Shown here: one piece after another, positions 1 to 11,833 of the stretch
How positions within the stretch are numbered: the first letter of the stretch is position 1
Layout of the letters: every line of letters begins with the position of its first letter
From: Kryptolebias marmoratus
Lineage: Eukaryota; Chordata; Actinopteri; Cyprinodontiformes; Rivulidae
Assembly: GCF_001649575.2 (NCBI RefSeq)
Contig: NC_051434.1
Coordinates: 11,006,761 to 11,070,760, forward strand
Reading direction: 5' to 3'
Length of the DNA stretch: 64,000 nt
Notes under the pieces: generated by a model
What the model was told of the DNA's origin: nothing
What the model saw: the letters and a program-made list of their open reading frames with translations, nothing else
Databases searched by the model: none
Translations under genes and position numbers: made by a program

Positions 1-1063
1 TAATCATCAAAATTAAACGAAATAAACATTTGAAATATATGAGTTTGTATGTAATGTATGAATATAATATACAAGTTTCACTTTTTAAATGGAATTACTG
101 AAATCAATCTACTTTTTCATGATATTCTAATTTTATGACCAGCACCTGTAAGTAAGAAGACACAACTTCCTTACAGAGAAGTTGTTCATTGGTTCAGAGC
201 TGTCTAAAGTCATGAGAGAGCACAAAGTCTAACACACACAACTTTGCGATTGTGTTATCAATGGTACCCAAATTTTGCCATTTGAATAGCCTAAGTGCTT
301 TATACTCCACCAACTTCCAACAAACTCTGTAATGGCAGTTTGAGGTGGTTTTGCTGATTGGTTGGCAAAGCTATTCAGACAAACAAGACATATCAATCTT
401 AAAAGGTGTTTGTGACGCTTCCGGTACAACGCTTGCAGATGTTTCCACATTCTCTTTTAGTTTCATTACAGATTTGACTGATCTGTTTGTTCCAGGTAAA
501 CAAAAAGAATACAATAAAAGTGCTTTTGTATAAATGTAAATCATGAAGATAAAAAAGAGAAAACTTTCAGCTGACACTCTCATTCGTTAATATTAACATT
601 ATTTGACATTTAAGTTACAAATCTATTTCACAATGTAAAAACTAAACACCCATGTTGACGTTTGGTTGGGTAACATTAATAATCTACATCATTTCTTCAC
701 TCCTCCTACCCAAACAGATCTGTTTGAAAATATTTAATTCCACGACAAGACCCTTTGAGATCTTTAGTCATTCAGGAGTGTTAAATTTATAATAATTGAC
801 TCATTAATTTATTTTTTGACAATTTTATTGGAGTACAATGATGCTGTTTTCAGAAGGAAAGGAAGGAAGTCTTTATTTACACCACCTGCTCATTTTATTA
901 CTTCAAAACACAAATGTTACACTCTGCACTTCATCCATCCACAATAAAGAAGTTTTTGTTAAGTTAATGTCTCTGAGAATGAGCTCAGCTTCCAAATATG
1001 TTGCTATTTAATGTCCTTTCTGTGAGAAGCCTGAGCACGCTTCAACACTCATACTGATCCATG
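1..1063. other. Intergenic / 3' UTR of OTUD6B, no gene recognised
   Basis: The AT-rich stretch from 1 to about 860 holds only short open frames that I could not relate to any family. The part from roughly 870 to 1063 is most likely the 3' UTR of the minus-strand OTUD6B gene, because a minus-strand AATAAA lies at 872-877. Confidence 0.5.
872..877 (-). terminator. Candidate OTUD6B polyadenylation signal
   Basis: TTTATT on the plus strand reads AATAAA on the minus strand, about 190 bases beyond the OTUD6B stop codon. It is the first canonical signal met in that direction. Position and orientation fit, but the motif is common in AT-rich DNA. Confidence 0.5.
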
Positions 1064-4000
1064 TCACAAGTCCTCAACACTGGTTGGATCCTTGAGCGGC
1101 TCCACGCTGTTGTAATGCTCCCCGAGACCATAGGCATGATGCATGTACCTGAAAACAAACAAAACATTACGTTACTTGACTGAGATGGGTGAAAAAAAAT
1201 TAAATTTTGGTACTGCACTGGCTAAAGGTAGAAACATGTATGTAGTTACACCTGCTTTACGAGCTGCATTTTGATCTTGAGTTCATTTTTTTTACATTTT
1301 CAACTAGTTAAATTGTCACAAACAGATGACTACAGTTTATAGTTGGCCTGTCAGTTACAGCAGGTAATTATAAAATGATGCAAGCAATAATAGGTTCAAA
1401 AAAAACTACTGAAAGTGTTTTCATTTAAATTAAATTAACTTACACAGTAATGTTTAAACACCTGCGGTCAAAACCTGTAATAAATGTTTTAACTGAAGTT
1501 CAGGCAAACTAAGCCTCGGTGCCTTATCTTCACGTAATACGATTCCAACCACATTAACGACACATTCTCACTATTACTTCCACTGACACTGAAGAAAAAA
1601 CTTACACAAGAGTGACGGTTTCACCATCATATTCTTCCCCAATCCTTATAGTCGGGGAGTCAGCCTGGATCACTTCTACTGGTAAGTTTAGAACTTGGGT
1701 CAACGCTCGAAGCTTTGGAAAAAAAAAAAAAAATTTTGAATAATTAGTTAGAAAACAATGAATGATGACATAAACAGTAAATATTAGAGCCACTCACTTC
1801 CAGCTGCCCACCCCAAGCTGTTGTGTGCTCCACATCACTGCAGTATTTCTCAAACTCATCTGGAAGCAAACGTGTTCAAACAGTAAACATGTGGATACAC
1901 ACACACACAACACACACACAATTTATTTCCTTTTTAAACTGGATGTCTCTGTCCAATGGCAGCCTTTGTTTAACCGTCTACAGCCACGGTTCCCAAACTT
2001 TTCAGCTTCCGACCCACAAAGGTGTGTGACCCCATCTTTTAGCTGATAAATATCCCAAAATACTAATGAGCCTAATAAATAAGGGCAGGATGACAACACA
2101 AAGAGTCCTAACATCCATTATGCTGTCTTTTTTTATCAATTAATGACTTGTATTTCAAATCTCAGTAACAATTATGGTGCAAATATATCATAAAAAACAA
2201 GGTTTTTAATTGTAAGTTGATATCTGGAGATCATCTAAGGACCCCTACTTGGTGTCGGGTGACCCTCATTGGGGTCCCGACCCCAACTTTGGGAATCACT
2301 GCTCTACAGGATGTCAAAAACTGTTTAATACAGAACTGTTTGACCCTGAATGAAAACAAGACTGAAATTATTGTATTTGGAACTTGTTCCCCTCTCGCTG
2401 AGTTCACTGTTATCCTTGACCCTCCTGCTCCTCATTCTTCCTCCACTGTCAGATGTCTCGTGGTGTTTTTAGACAATTCTTTTAAATTTGAGAAGCAAGT
2501 ATCCACAGCTGCCAAAGCTAGTATTTATCAGTTACGTCAAATTGCCAAAGCAAAGTCTTATATTCCTCCAAAAGACCTCAAAACACTTGTCCATGCCTTC
2601 ATCAGCTCTAGGTTGGACGACTGTGATTCCCTACATGTTGGTCTTGAATAATCGTCTCTCCATCGCCGGCAGTTAGTCCAGTCTTTTGAATTTGTTTAGT
2701 TGATGGTTTCCCTGTTTGTTTTAACCTCCTTGTGACGTACTTTGGTCAACATTGTTGTTTTTAAATGTGCTTTATAAATAAAATTGACATTAACAATGAT
2801 ATGTTTAGTGTCCACAAACAAACTACTATAACATGCTAGATGCTACAACAGTTTAGCTGTTTTTGCACAATCCCATTTGCACCTACGACAGTTTGTTCAC
2901 ATAAACCAACAAAGTTAGTTTTACCTGTTGTGAACAGGTCGCCAGTGTTGGGGTTGGTAAGAAAAGGCAGGAAGTCATCAGGATTGTTTCTCATGTGCTC
3001 GGCGGTGCGGGACCGGAGTTCTTTCATACTCATTGATAACCCAGGCTAAAATAAAACAGAGCAGCTTTGCTCATCACATCTCTGATTAGGTTTTCATACT
3101 GTGACGACACCACGGTCAGATATTTACCTTTGATCGCTGTGCCAGCTGGTCTTCGATGGCTCGGTACATGCAGTGGCCATCAGAAGAAATCTCCTTGATC
3201 TGAAGCTTCTGCTGGGCGAGTTTCTGAGCCAGCTTTAAACCCTCCTGGTGCCTCACGCCCTGCAGGTTCTGCACCTCTGCCTCTGCGATTCTGCTCTCCC
3301 TTTCCTTTTCCTGTGCAGCCTTCTTGTCCTGGAGCGCATCATTAGTATTTGTAACAATTAAGTGATGAGATCTCTTGCTGCACATCATTGTACACGAGTT
3401 AAGATGCTGTTGGTGAAAACACGCTTCTCACCCTTCGCTTCTGTGCTTTAGTTACTCGTGGCTGTTTGACCTCTTCTTGCTCGCCACCTTCCACCTTCAT
3501 GGTCTCCACACTGTTTACGACTTCCTCCACCTGTCAAGGTTGAATAAAGGATATAAAGGTTATCCTGCAGAGGTTGGTGTGATGCTGTGACAAGAAGTCC
3601 TGAAGTCCGAGCACGAATATTTAAATACTGGCATCAAATACTGTAAATGTACCATGTCAAAATGTAACAGAATTTACCTTTTTATGACAATCATATCTCT
3701 TCTTTAGGTCAACAACTGCATTTACAAGAATACTTTCTGTGTGACAATATGACCTTAATGTTGTGCAAAGGCAGACTTCCTCTTATAGCAATGATGGTCA
3801 AACAATAATGAAAACATTTCAAAACTCTACAGGTTCATTTAAGGGACATCTGTTTACAGAACGGAAGCCAAAAGTGTCAATATCCAGTCCAGTTTTGTTC
3901 CTTTATCATGCAGATGTTAAATGCTGCAAAGTAAAAACATTTTACAAAATAAATACATTTTACATGTTCATTTATCTGAAGAAAACTAATTACTTTTGTG

Positions 4001-5189
4001 TCAGTTGTAGATGTGAGCTGCCTGGTTTCTTCCTCGTGTTTCTCAGTGAGGTCAGCTTCTAGTTTTGCGATCTCCTCTGTCAGCTGTTTCCTTCTCTTCT
4101 TGTCGTTTTTGGGGACTGCATTTTTCATGCTCTGAATTTTAGCTGAAAGTGAAACACAAAGGCAGACAGTGTGACAACAAAACAACATTTACAAAAAGGT
4201 ACAGATGATTGTAAACTGTGCTTTGGTTTAAAGGGGGGGGGGGGTTTGCAGACAATATTAATCCCACCTAAAGTTGATTTTTACATCAAAAACAGGTAAA
4301 ATAAACATTTTTGTTCAAATTATAATGGGTTCCTCTACGTATAACTGTAAACAAATCACCATTATACAAATATATAAAGTGTTTTAACTTCTTTCAGGAG
4401 AAACTACACATTATTTTATGTTAGTTTCAAACTGTTAGTTCTCAGTTGGTCTCAATTTATGGATATTTACATGCCAGCTTTTCAGTGTCTGTAATTTTTT
4501 TCTGCCATTCTGTGACTGTCTTGTTTCTCATTTTGCATGCATTGTCATTGACATTTCTTATTGTGATGGATATCTATGCGGTCACTTTGCTGTTGTGAAT
4601 TATTTTGTGCCTCTTTATGTCTTTTAAAAAGCCCTAAATAATTACCCAAAAATGTGAACAATAATACAAACAAAAGCTCAAAGCCAGGGTCACACTGACA
4701 GTTTAAAACCCTGGTCTGTGTAATCCTTTCAAGTACAAACTATTCTTCTTATTTTAATAACAAACTTAGTATTTTGAATTTAACATTTAAGGTAAACATT
4801 GAGGTGAGTGATTACATTTTCAGCCACTAATGATTTGTAAGTATGTAGGTTGGTTTATGTCTTCTTTAATTTGGTGTGAATTTTACTAATCAGATTTAGT
4901 TTGATGTATAAATGGAAAAGAAACCTTTAATTTCCCACAAGTGTGAAGCTAATGTTTGTTTTCTTTCTGATCTGTCTTGTGTAAAATGCTATTGGACATT
5001 TAGCAGCTGAAGTTCACGAAATCCTCTGAAAGTAAAGCAACACACGAGGATGTAATGTGGCTGACAGCGCAGGTAAAAGTGTCAGTAACTAAATGGATGA
5101 AAGCAGGTAAATGTGCTACCCTGCAGGTCCTTCTTCTCCCTGCGGTGCTTCTTCATCAGCAGCTCCTCCGGCGCCTCCTCCTCCTCCAT
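1064..5189 (-). CDS. OTUD6B: OTU domain-containing deubiquitinase OTUD6B
   Basis: Cysteine protease of the OTU family that cleaves ubiquitin chains; the family is linked to protein synthesis and proteasome assembly. Eight coding exons on the minus strand, in order: 5120-5189, 3994-4142, 3432-3530, 3128-3328, 2925-3045, 1798-1859, 1606-1712, 1064-1148. They give 894 bases, or 297 residues (human about 293), and every junction is GT-AG with agreeing phase. The N-terminus is a charged coiled-coil ([16 protein letters not shown]). The catalytic loop [15 protein letters not shown] puts Asp156 and Cys159 in place, and the C-terminal GEHYNSV supplies His281, so the triad looks intact. The ATG at 5189 is followed by a Glu-rich start as in orthologues. 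The intron between exons 5 and 6 carries a LINE remnant with a hAT-like insertion. The next gene, RAB5A, is divergent. Confidence 0.95.
1896..1920. repeat. (AC)n microsatellite
   Basis: Short, slightly interrupted AC dinucleotide run just inside OTUD6B intron 5, directly before the LINE remnant. Confidence 0.85.
1925..2797 (+). mobile_element. LINE (L2/CR1-type) remnant: reverse-transcriptase C-terminal part and 3' tail
   Basis: An open frame after 2302 contains [12 protein letters not shown], then a fairly preserved [19 protein letters not shown] and [15 protein letters not shown]. These are the familiar end of the reverse-transcriptase domain of L2/CR1-like non-LTR retrotransposons in fish. 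It ends with a stop at 2649-2651. The 3' part, GTGCTTTATAAATAAAATTG near 2768-2787, resembles the usual L2 tail. The copy is 5'-truncated, split at 1984-2301 by another element and inserted antisense in OTUD6B intron 5, so it is a dead fossil. The family is assigned from remembered motifs, not a search. Confidence 0.8.
1984..2301. mobile_element. hAT-like MITE inserted in the LINE
   Basis: The 318-bp insert begins CCACGGTTCCCAAAC and ends GTTTGGGAATCACTG-like (plus strand TTTGGGAATCACTG), giving imperfect inverted ends of about 15 bp that share TTCCCAAA. It is flanked by near-identical 8-bp direct repeats, GTCTACAG (1976-1983) and CTCTACAG (2302-2309), as expected for a hAT target-site duplication. 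The LINE reading frame continues on the two sides if the insert and one duplicate are ignored. It has no coding capacity. Confidence 0.75.
4233..4244. repeat. G homopolymer
   Basis: Run of twelve G in OTUD6B intron 1. Confidence 0.9.
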
Positions 5190-6309
5190 GACTGACGGTG
5201 CTGCTATTCGCGCTGTTCACTTCAGGAGCGGCATGAAGAGAACTGCGGTGTCACTCTTGCAAACTGTGGCACACTGGTGCCGAAAGAAAGAAACATCAGG
5301 TCCACAGTAAATAAAAAACGTGGTATCGTGGCCTTCCGGAAGACAGAAAGAAAAAGAGTAGAAGAAGAGTTCTTCCTTGCCTGGCTAAAAGCTCAAAGTG
5401 GAGCAATATCACCACCTGGTGGATAGTTTGTGTACTGCAGTTTCGCAGTTTCTAATAAACAAATGTGAGAATTAAAACTAAGCTTTTGAAAAGTTAATGT
5501 GGACTGTCTGTGATGTGATCAAAATTGAACTTGACTTTTTAACAGGATCCAGCTTAAAATGGTTTTAAAAATGCTTTAAAATGAAACGTGTGGGTTATTT
5601 TTAGCATCCATAAGAATTATTTTCTTGATAATATTAGTCATTAAGGGGCTATTTTCTTCAGACAATCTTGATCAGTACTTTCCCCCCCAAAAAAAACTTT
5701 ATTAACAAATTTTGTGTTCATTCCTTAATTTTGACCATTGGAGGAATTTGTCTGTTTTGGTTTGATAAGCCGCTTGACATTGACATATCACTTAGCATAA
5801 AAAGCACATAACTCAAGGGATGAACCAGTAGGTGAAATATAAATATATATTGAATTGTATATTTACATAATTTTAACTAGTACCTGCCTCTAAAATATGT
5901 CCCCATGTATTTAGTCGCAAAAGGCCAAACATTGACATGAATAAAAAGTTGTTTTTTTTTATTACCAATATAATTGAGGAAGAACTAGGTTCAATTAAAT
6001 TGCAAATGGAGCTGAAAGATGTTGTATCTCTTAGGTCTTATTTCCTCAGTTGTCTTTTAATCTGTTTAAATGGGAACCTTTTGTAAGCTTGAATGAATCC
6101 TGTCAATGTAAATTTGTTTAATGAGCACATATTTATCTGAAATAATCGTCAAAGGTCTCATTTATATTTACAGCCGAGGTACATTTACTGACAACTTAAA
6201 TTCACCTGAGCGGCTTGTTTGGCCGGAGAACAAGTTTCACAGGCTTCAGGGTGGAAATGGATACAATGTGGTTGTTTTCTGTATAAAAAATGGATTTATT
6301 GTGTGTTCT
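5190..6309. promoter_or_regulatory. Divergent intergenic region OTUD6B / RAB5A
   Basis: About 1.1 kb separates the OTUD6B start codon from the GC-rich RAB5A leader. Close to OTUD6B lies a palindromic ETS-type site, CTTCCGGAAG, at 5333-5342, typical of housekeeping promoters. The remainder (5400-6300) is AT-rich, with nothing I can identify. Confidence 0.5.
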
Positions 6310-6592
6310 TAGGCCAACAGTGACTGTGTGAGCCGGAGCCGACGTGCCGTGTGACGTGGCGGAGGGCGGAAGAGCTTGTTTGTGTTTTGGTTCTAAGGGG
6401 AAGTTGCGAGAAGAAAAGAAAGGAGGAGACGTGACGGGATTCTTGAAATTATTATCTTGGCTCCCCCAAGCCAGCTCGCCATTTGTGCCCCCCCATCTCA
6501 CCCGGGGTTCCGTGTGTACATAAACTAAAGCGGAGGCATTTAAAGAAAAAGAAAAAGAAAGAAAAAGGTGCACCTCGTCGCCCGGCTCTCAG
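6310..6592 (+). promoter_or_regulatory. RAB5A: Probable RAB5A promoter and non-coding first exon
   Basis: A CpG-rich block in AT-rich surroundings, with no protein match, ending in a good splice donor (CTCTCAG then GTACTT, exon end at 6592). The RAB5A coding exon starts after an acceptor at 10377 with 56 untranslated bases before the ATG, so an upstream leader exon is needed and this is the best candidate. The transcription start is not visible. RAB5A orthologues likewise have a non-coding first exon. Confidence 0.6.
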
Positions 6593-9500
6593 GTACTTCA
6601 CAGGTTGGTGTTTGCAGCTAGCGGAGTGATTAGCGCTTGCGTTTAGCTCGCTTGTCATCGTTAGCCAGCGCCGTTGCTAGCTGACCCATGCTAATGTCTG
6701 TGATATCTGATAACAGCGGGGGGAAACAGTCGCGTTTCTCACCTTCCACCAAGTCCAGCGGCTCCTTTTTTATGTGATGTCATGTTGGACAGCGGTTTGT
6801 GAAGCCTGTTTTAGCTACAAGACACTTTGTTTACCCAGCAGCTGAAGGGTGGGTGGAATGCTAACAAGTGCTAGCAAGCTAATGAGGGTTCGGCTCGCTT
6901 TAGAGGCTAGCCTTCATGTTTGATTATGTTTGAGCTTTTTCTGCTTTTACTACAGTGGTCGAGAGTTATTTTGCTTTCCATTCAGCGGGGGAGGAAAGCA
7001 GCACGTAAGCTAACCAGCTACAGACTAAACACATACAAAGCGTCACTTTCTCATATCAAAACATGAGCCGCTGCCAAAATGACCGACCTAACATGAGTTT
7101 CAGTTTGTTTATAGTCAACGAAGTGCAGCTACAGCTAAATCCAAATACTGTGTGAGCATAGCAGTGTTTGTTGATAGTCCGTGTCATAATTCTGGGTAAA
7201 CAGTCTGTTCTTGCTGCTCGTCTTGTTTTGTTTTTGCTAAAGACTAATTTTCGAAGTGGCTCCTTTTTTAAAGCTGAAGCTCAAACCTCTCAACTCTCTG
7301 CAAGGACTTATTTTGTGCCTCAAAGTGAAGATGCAACCAACTGCAAGCTGTGTTATCTGATTATAGGTCTGTAAGTCAAGGATGTGGTTGTTTTTTTATT
7401 TTTTTTTAGACAGAACGGACTAGCATATTTTTCAGCATTTCCTCTTAAAAACAATCCACATGCAAAAGTACGAAAACTGTCTCTTGCAGAAATTGGTTTC
7501 AAAAAGTCGCTGAACGTGGCTTTCTGTTAAAATATGGTGAAATATTTCACTTCATCTAGCATAAAGACTTTATCCACAGGGTTTAGATCTTATTGGTCAG
7601 CTTGTTGTGGTGAAAATAAGTCTCTAGTTTTCTCACTAAAGTTGAAATATGGCTTTGAAGCTAATATAAAGTTTAATAAACTCATAAACCCAATAACTGA
7701 CTGTCTGGATTAAAGAGGCTCAGAGTCTATTTGAATCCTGTGTTTTCTTATTAGGAACAGCTTTTTAAAGGATTATTAAATCCATGATGTTCAGTAATTA
7801 ATTGTATTTAGTCATTGTGACTTCAGTATTGACCAAAATAGTTGGAATTATCTATTTTGCGATGTTTTTATTGTTACTGATTCGCAACGAAACAAACTTT
7901 GGCCTCAGAATTTAATTAAAACACCAGTACCATAATTTATCAACTCTTCTGAACAATATTAGCAAAAATGTAGTTAATGGGGTTGTAAAAACAGGACCCA
8001 TCACATTTTATTGACATTATAAAGCAGAGTTAATTGGGATAAGAAGTTAATGCTGAAAGTTACGTTCATATTTTGTTTTAGGAGTCCACTAAATCATGCT
8101 CTGCACATTACTCCCCCTGTAACACACTCTTATTATGTCCTGACAGCAGCCAACTGTTTTATTGTTAACATTTATTCCTAAATAAGTTAGTGAGTAATGT
8201 GTGGTATGCATCCCGACAGCAGCTTTTGCAACAGAAACGGGCTTGATTTATGTGTGTGTGTGGGTGTGTGTGTGTGTGTGTGTGGTATCATTCACCCTGT
8301 GATGAATCAATGTCGTGTTTCACTACAAGATGACTTTTGGTTTCTGTTAGTTTGTGGTTGTCGTGGAGTTTCTTTGATAATGATAAAACTAAAGATGTTT
8401 CTTCTTGTGATGATTTCAGGTTATCGAAATATATCTGTGTCTACAGTGACACATGTTGGCATTTCCAGATTGTTATTAGCAGGGTAGACTTTTAAAAAAT
8501 TACTCTACGTACAACTTAACAGCACACAAAGCAAAATATTCATACCATACCATCAAGACCAGCATAATCCCTTTATCTCGTGCTGTCGACACAAGGAAGT
8601 TTGTTTGTTTACTTCTCTTCAGGACATATTTGTCTGCTGATCTTGACATTTTTTTCCTAATTTTCTGGGCTGTGGCTTTTGTAGACACACATCAGTGACA
8701 ATGTGGGTAACAGCATTCACTTTAAATTGCCAACAAATTCTTATCAACTTTGCTTCAAAATGTCGACTTTCACATAAAATCTGGCATTGCAGCAGCCTCC
8801 CACAGGGTTGGGTGGAGGTTTTGTGCTTTTATACTGAAATTAATTTAAAAATCTTTAAATTGCCTGTCTTTGTAATTACTTTTCTATTTCTTAAGAAGAA
8901 GAAGAACCTTCCAAGCGCTCATATTTCCTGTTTAACAAAGGTTTTGCCAAAAGGCAGCAAACAAAAAAGATGTCCACCTTGAAATCAGGATGTAGAGTTT
9001 TAATTAAATCAAGCACTACAGCAAAGGTGAAGAATGACCAAGTATATATTGCTTAATTTACAAACATTGACCACTAATAATCTGCATAGTGTGAGTGTGT
9101 AAAGACAACAGCAGCTGCCTGGTTTTGGCTGCGTCGGCGTGTAGAAAGATAAGCTCCTTCACCGGCGCTGCTGCTCTTTGCCACAACACACCCAAACCCG
9201 AGAGAGAGACGAGCAAAGCCCTGTGTTTAAGGGCTGAACTGGCTGCTGCCGGTATTAGGTGCTCTTTTGGAGAGGAGGAAAAAAGGCTTTTAGGGATCTT
9301 AAAAAGTTTAGTAAGTAGGGGCAAAAAATACAAACTTTGCCAACAGTTCTGAAGTGAAAAGTAAGTTGAAAGTAAAAATACTTCTATTGGAACGGAGCCA
9401 ACGTTTAGGGCAAGTTAGTAACTAGTTGAAGTTAGTCATTATGTTGTAGCTAGTTTAATTCACTCCTTCTACTCAGTGGGCTTGCAATCCTTTTTGAAAA

Positions 9501-10376
9501 TAATTCCAAAATAAGTATAGATCAGGGCTTGAAAGCAGCTCCACCTTCGCGTCCAGTTTTATTCACACTCAAAGGCTTTAAAACATCAGTTCAGACAAAC
9601 GAGGAGGGGGGTGTCACACTGGCTTTGTGTACTTTTCTACAACCTCTACAGTTCTACAACGTGTGAAATGGAGAATCGGCGTTAATGGACCAATATTTGC
9701 CTGTGATTCATCACTTTTCATGCAGTCAGTTTGCTGTCCTTATTTAACTGGAGTCATTAGTCGGCGAAGGTGTTGATTTATTTTTTTAATTACTCAGCTG
9801 TCTTTGTTTTATCACATTCAACTGCGTGGAGAAGGACAAAGTTTGCCTATGTCTAAAAATACACAAGTTGATTAAAAACAAGGTTATAAAGAGGTCAGTA
9901 TTTGGACCTGCGTATGTTTTGTTCAGCTGGTCCTGCTGTGTGCGCCTAGGTCGATGAGTGTTTCTTCTTTTTATTTTGAGTAAATGTTTTATGTATTATA
10001 TACTTTTGGGAGTTTAGGTTTTATATGTTTAAATTAATTTAAATAACTAACAAAAATGTAGCAGCCCTCGGAAAAGTCTTAACAGCACCATATGTCTTTT
10101 TAAAAGTTTGTTTATTCCTGTAATGTTCATTTTACTGCTATTAGCCTTACAAAAGTTTGCCATATCAGAGACAAAACTGGTTTTGAGCTCTTGAAAGTCT
10201 ACATCTTCACACGTTTTCAAAAGCTACTGCTCTTCACATGCTTGCCAATGGTATTATGGAATAGCGTCTAACATTTTTTGCATTGTTAATTTGTTTTATT
10301 CAAATAAGATTTATTGTTCTGGTTGCTCTGTGATGTCTTGCTCGTGTCCGTAAATGTATTTCTCCTCCTCCTGCAG
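6593..10376 (+). other. Inferred RAB5A intron 1
   Basis: A 3.8-kb stretch with no recognisable coding exon. It holds a (TG)n run at 8249-8284 and a modestly GC-richer patch at 9095-9260 with no identifiable protein or RNA. It ends in a strong polypyrimidine tract and CAG at 10374-10376. Confidence 0.5.
8249..8284. repeat. (TG)n microsatellite
   Basis: TG dinucleotide array with one GG interruption, in RAB5A intron 1. Confidence 0.9.
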
Positions 10377-10432
10377 CGGACGTGCAGACAGTGAAGTTTG
10401 GCCCACGGGTTATTAGAGAGTCTGATTAGGTC

Positions 10433-11833
10433 ATGGCCAGTCGAGGAGGTGCTACACGACCCAATGGACCCAACGCTGGGAACAAGATCTGTCAGTTCAA
10501 GCTGGTGCTGCTGGGGGAGTCGGCTGTGGGGAAGTCCAGCTTGGTGCTTCGCTTCGTCAAAGGCCAGTTCCATGAATTCCAGGAAAGCACAATAGGAGGT
10601 GAGACTTACTATTGGCATATTTATTTCTTACGGGGGTTTTTTTTGTTGTTGTTGTTGACACTTTTGAAGGTTTGTGTTGTGTATTTGCATTTAAATTTGA
10701 ATTAATTCAAATACATTTGAAACAAATTAACCATTCAGAGCATCTTTGAATGTAACGCTGCGCTTTGATGTGTTTGTAACCTGTTTTGTGGAGAGGATGT
10801 AGCTGGTTTGTTTATCAACCGCATCTCGCTGACTCGCTTTCTTTACTTTAACCTGTGCTCCCTCCAGCGGCTTTTCTCACCCAGACGGTGTGTCTAGACG
10901 ACACAACAGTGAAGTTTGAGATCTGGGACACTGCAGGTCAGGAGCGTTACCACAGTTTGGCACCCATGTATTACAGAGGAGCACAAGCTGCCATTGTGGT
11001 CTACGACATCACAAACGAGGCACGTACACCGGCTCCCAAGTCCCTGATGTTTATTTTTTTTCAACATTTGTGACTTTTTAAGTCATACTGATGCCACTGA
11101 TGTTTATTTCGAATCGCTCACAGGAGTTGTACATTTTCTGTTTTTGCAGGAGTCCTTTGCACGGGCAAAGAACTGGGTGAAGGAGCTGCAAAGACAAGCT
11201 AGCCCGAATATAGTCATCGCCCTGTCGGGAAACAAAGCTGATCTAGCCAACAAGAGAGCTGTTGACTTTCAGGTCGGACTGCACATTCCCTTCCTGCCTG
11301 TCATAACACGTTTTGCATCTCATATCTGTTTGGTTAATGCAAATACCTTCAAAAACAAGCATTACAAGTAATTTGATTATTAATTTCTGTAGCCACAGTC
11401 CAACTCTTTTCTCTCGTGTCTAAATAAATGTGCTCAGAATATTTAAGCTGTTTTCTTTGTGACAACAGGAGGCTCAGTCTTACGCAGATGACAACAGCTT
11501 ACTTTTCATGGAGACATCAGCCAAGACATCTATGAATGTGAACGAGATATTTATGGCTATTGGTAGGTTATTGTTGTATTTGTTGTTCATTGATTGTCTG
11601 GATCAACTTGATTGGTTATTTTGGTATTTAAGGTCATATTAATTTGAGTTTCTTTAATTTAGAGCCTCTGTTCTCTAAAAATGAACATTTGCTTTGTCTT
11701 CTTCTTGCTTTTTTTAGCAAAGAGATTGCCAAAAAGTGAGCCTCAAGCTCCAGGAAACACCAGTGGTCGAACCCGGGGAGTGGACCTGACAGAAACCGCC
11801 CAGCCAGCCAAGGCCCCGTGCTGCTCAAACTAA
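10433..11833 (+). CDS. RAB5A: Ras-related GTPase Rab5A
   Basis: Small GTPase that governs early-endosome docking and fusion (EEA1, rabaptin and VPS34 recruitment). Coding exons: 10433-10598, 10868-11019, 11150-11272, 11469-11562, 11718-11833; 651 bases, 216 residues (human 215). The extra residue is one Gly in [10 protein letters not shown]. The P-loop GESAVGKS is at 28-35, followed by the Rab5 effector stretch [14 protein letters not shown], then [11 protein letters not shown] with the catalytic Gln, NKAD, and ETSAK. The C-terminus ends CCSN, a geranylgeranylation site. All key residues are present, so it should be an active Rab. The oddity is the exon 3 donor at 11020, which reads GC instead of GT; skipping to the next GT would shift the frame. 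The start ATG aligns with orthologues. KAT2B lies directly downstream on the same strand. Confidence 0.97.

Noticed and set aside
345..533. Plus-strand open frame followed by CAG-GTAAAC, looking like an exon end
   Set aside because: No recognisable protein motif, no credible acceptor and no neighbouring exons; chance open frame in AT-rich DNA.
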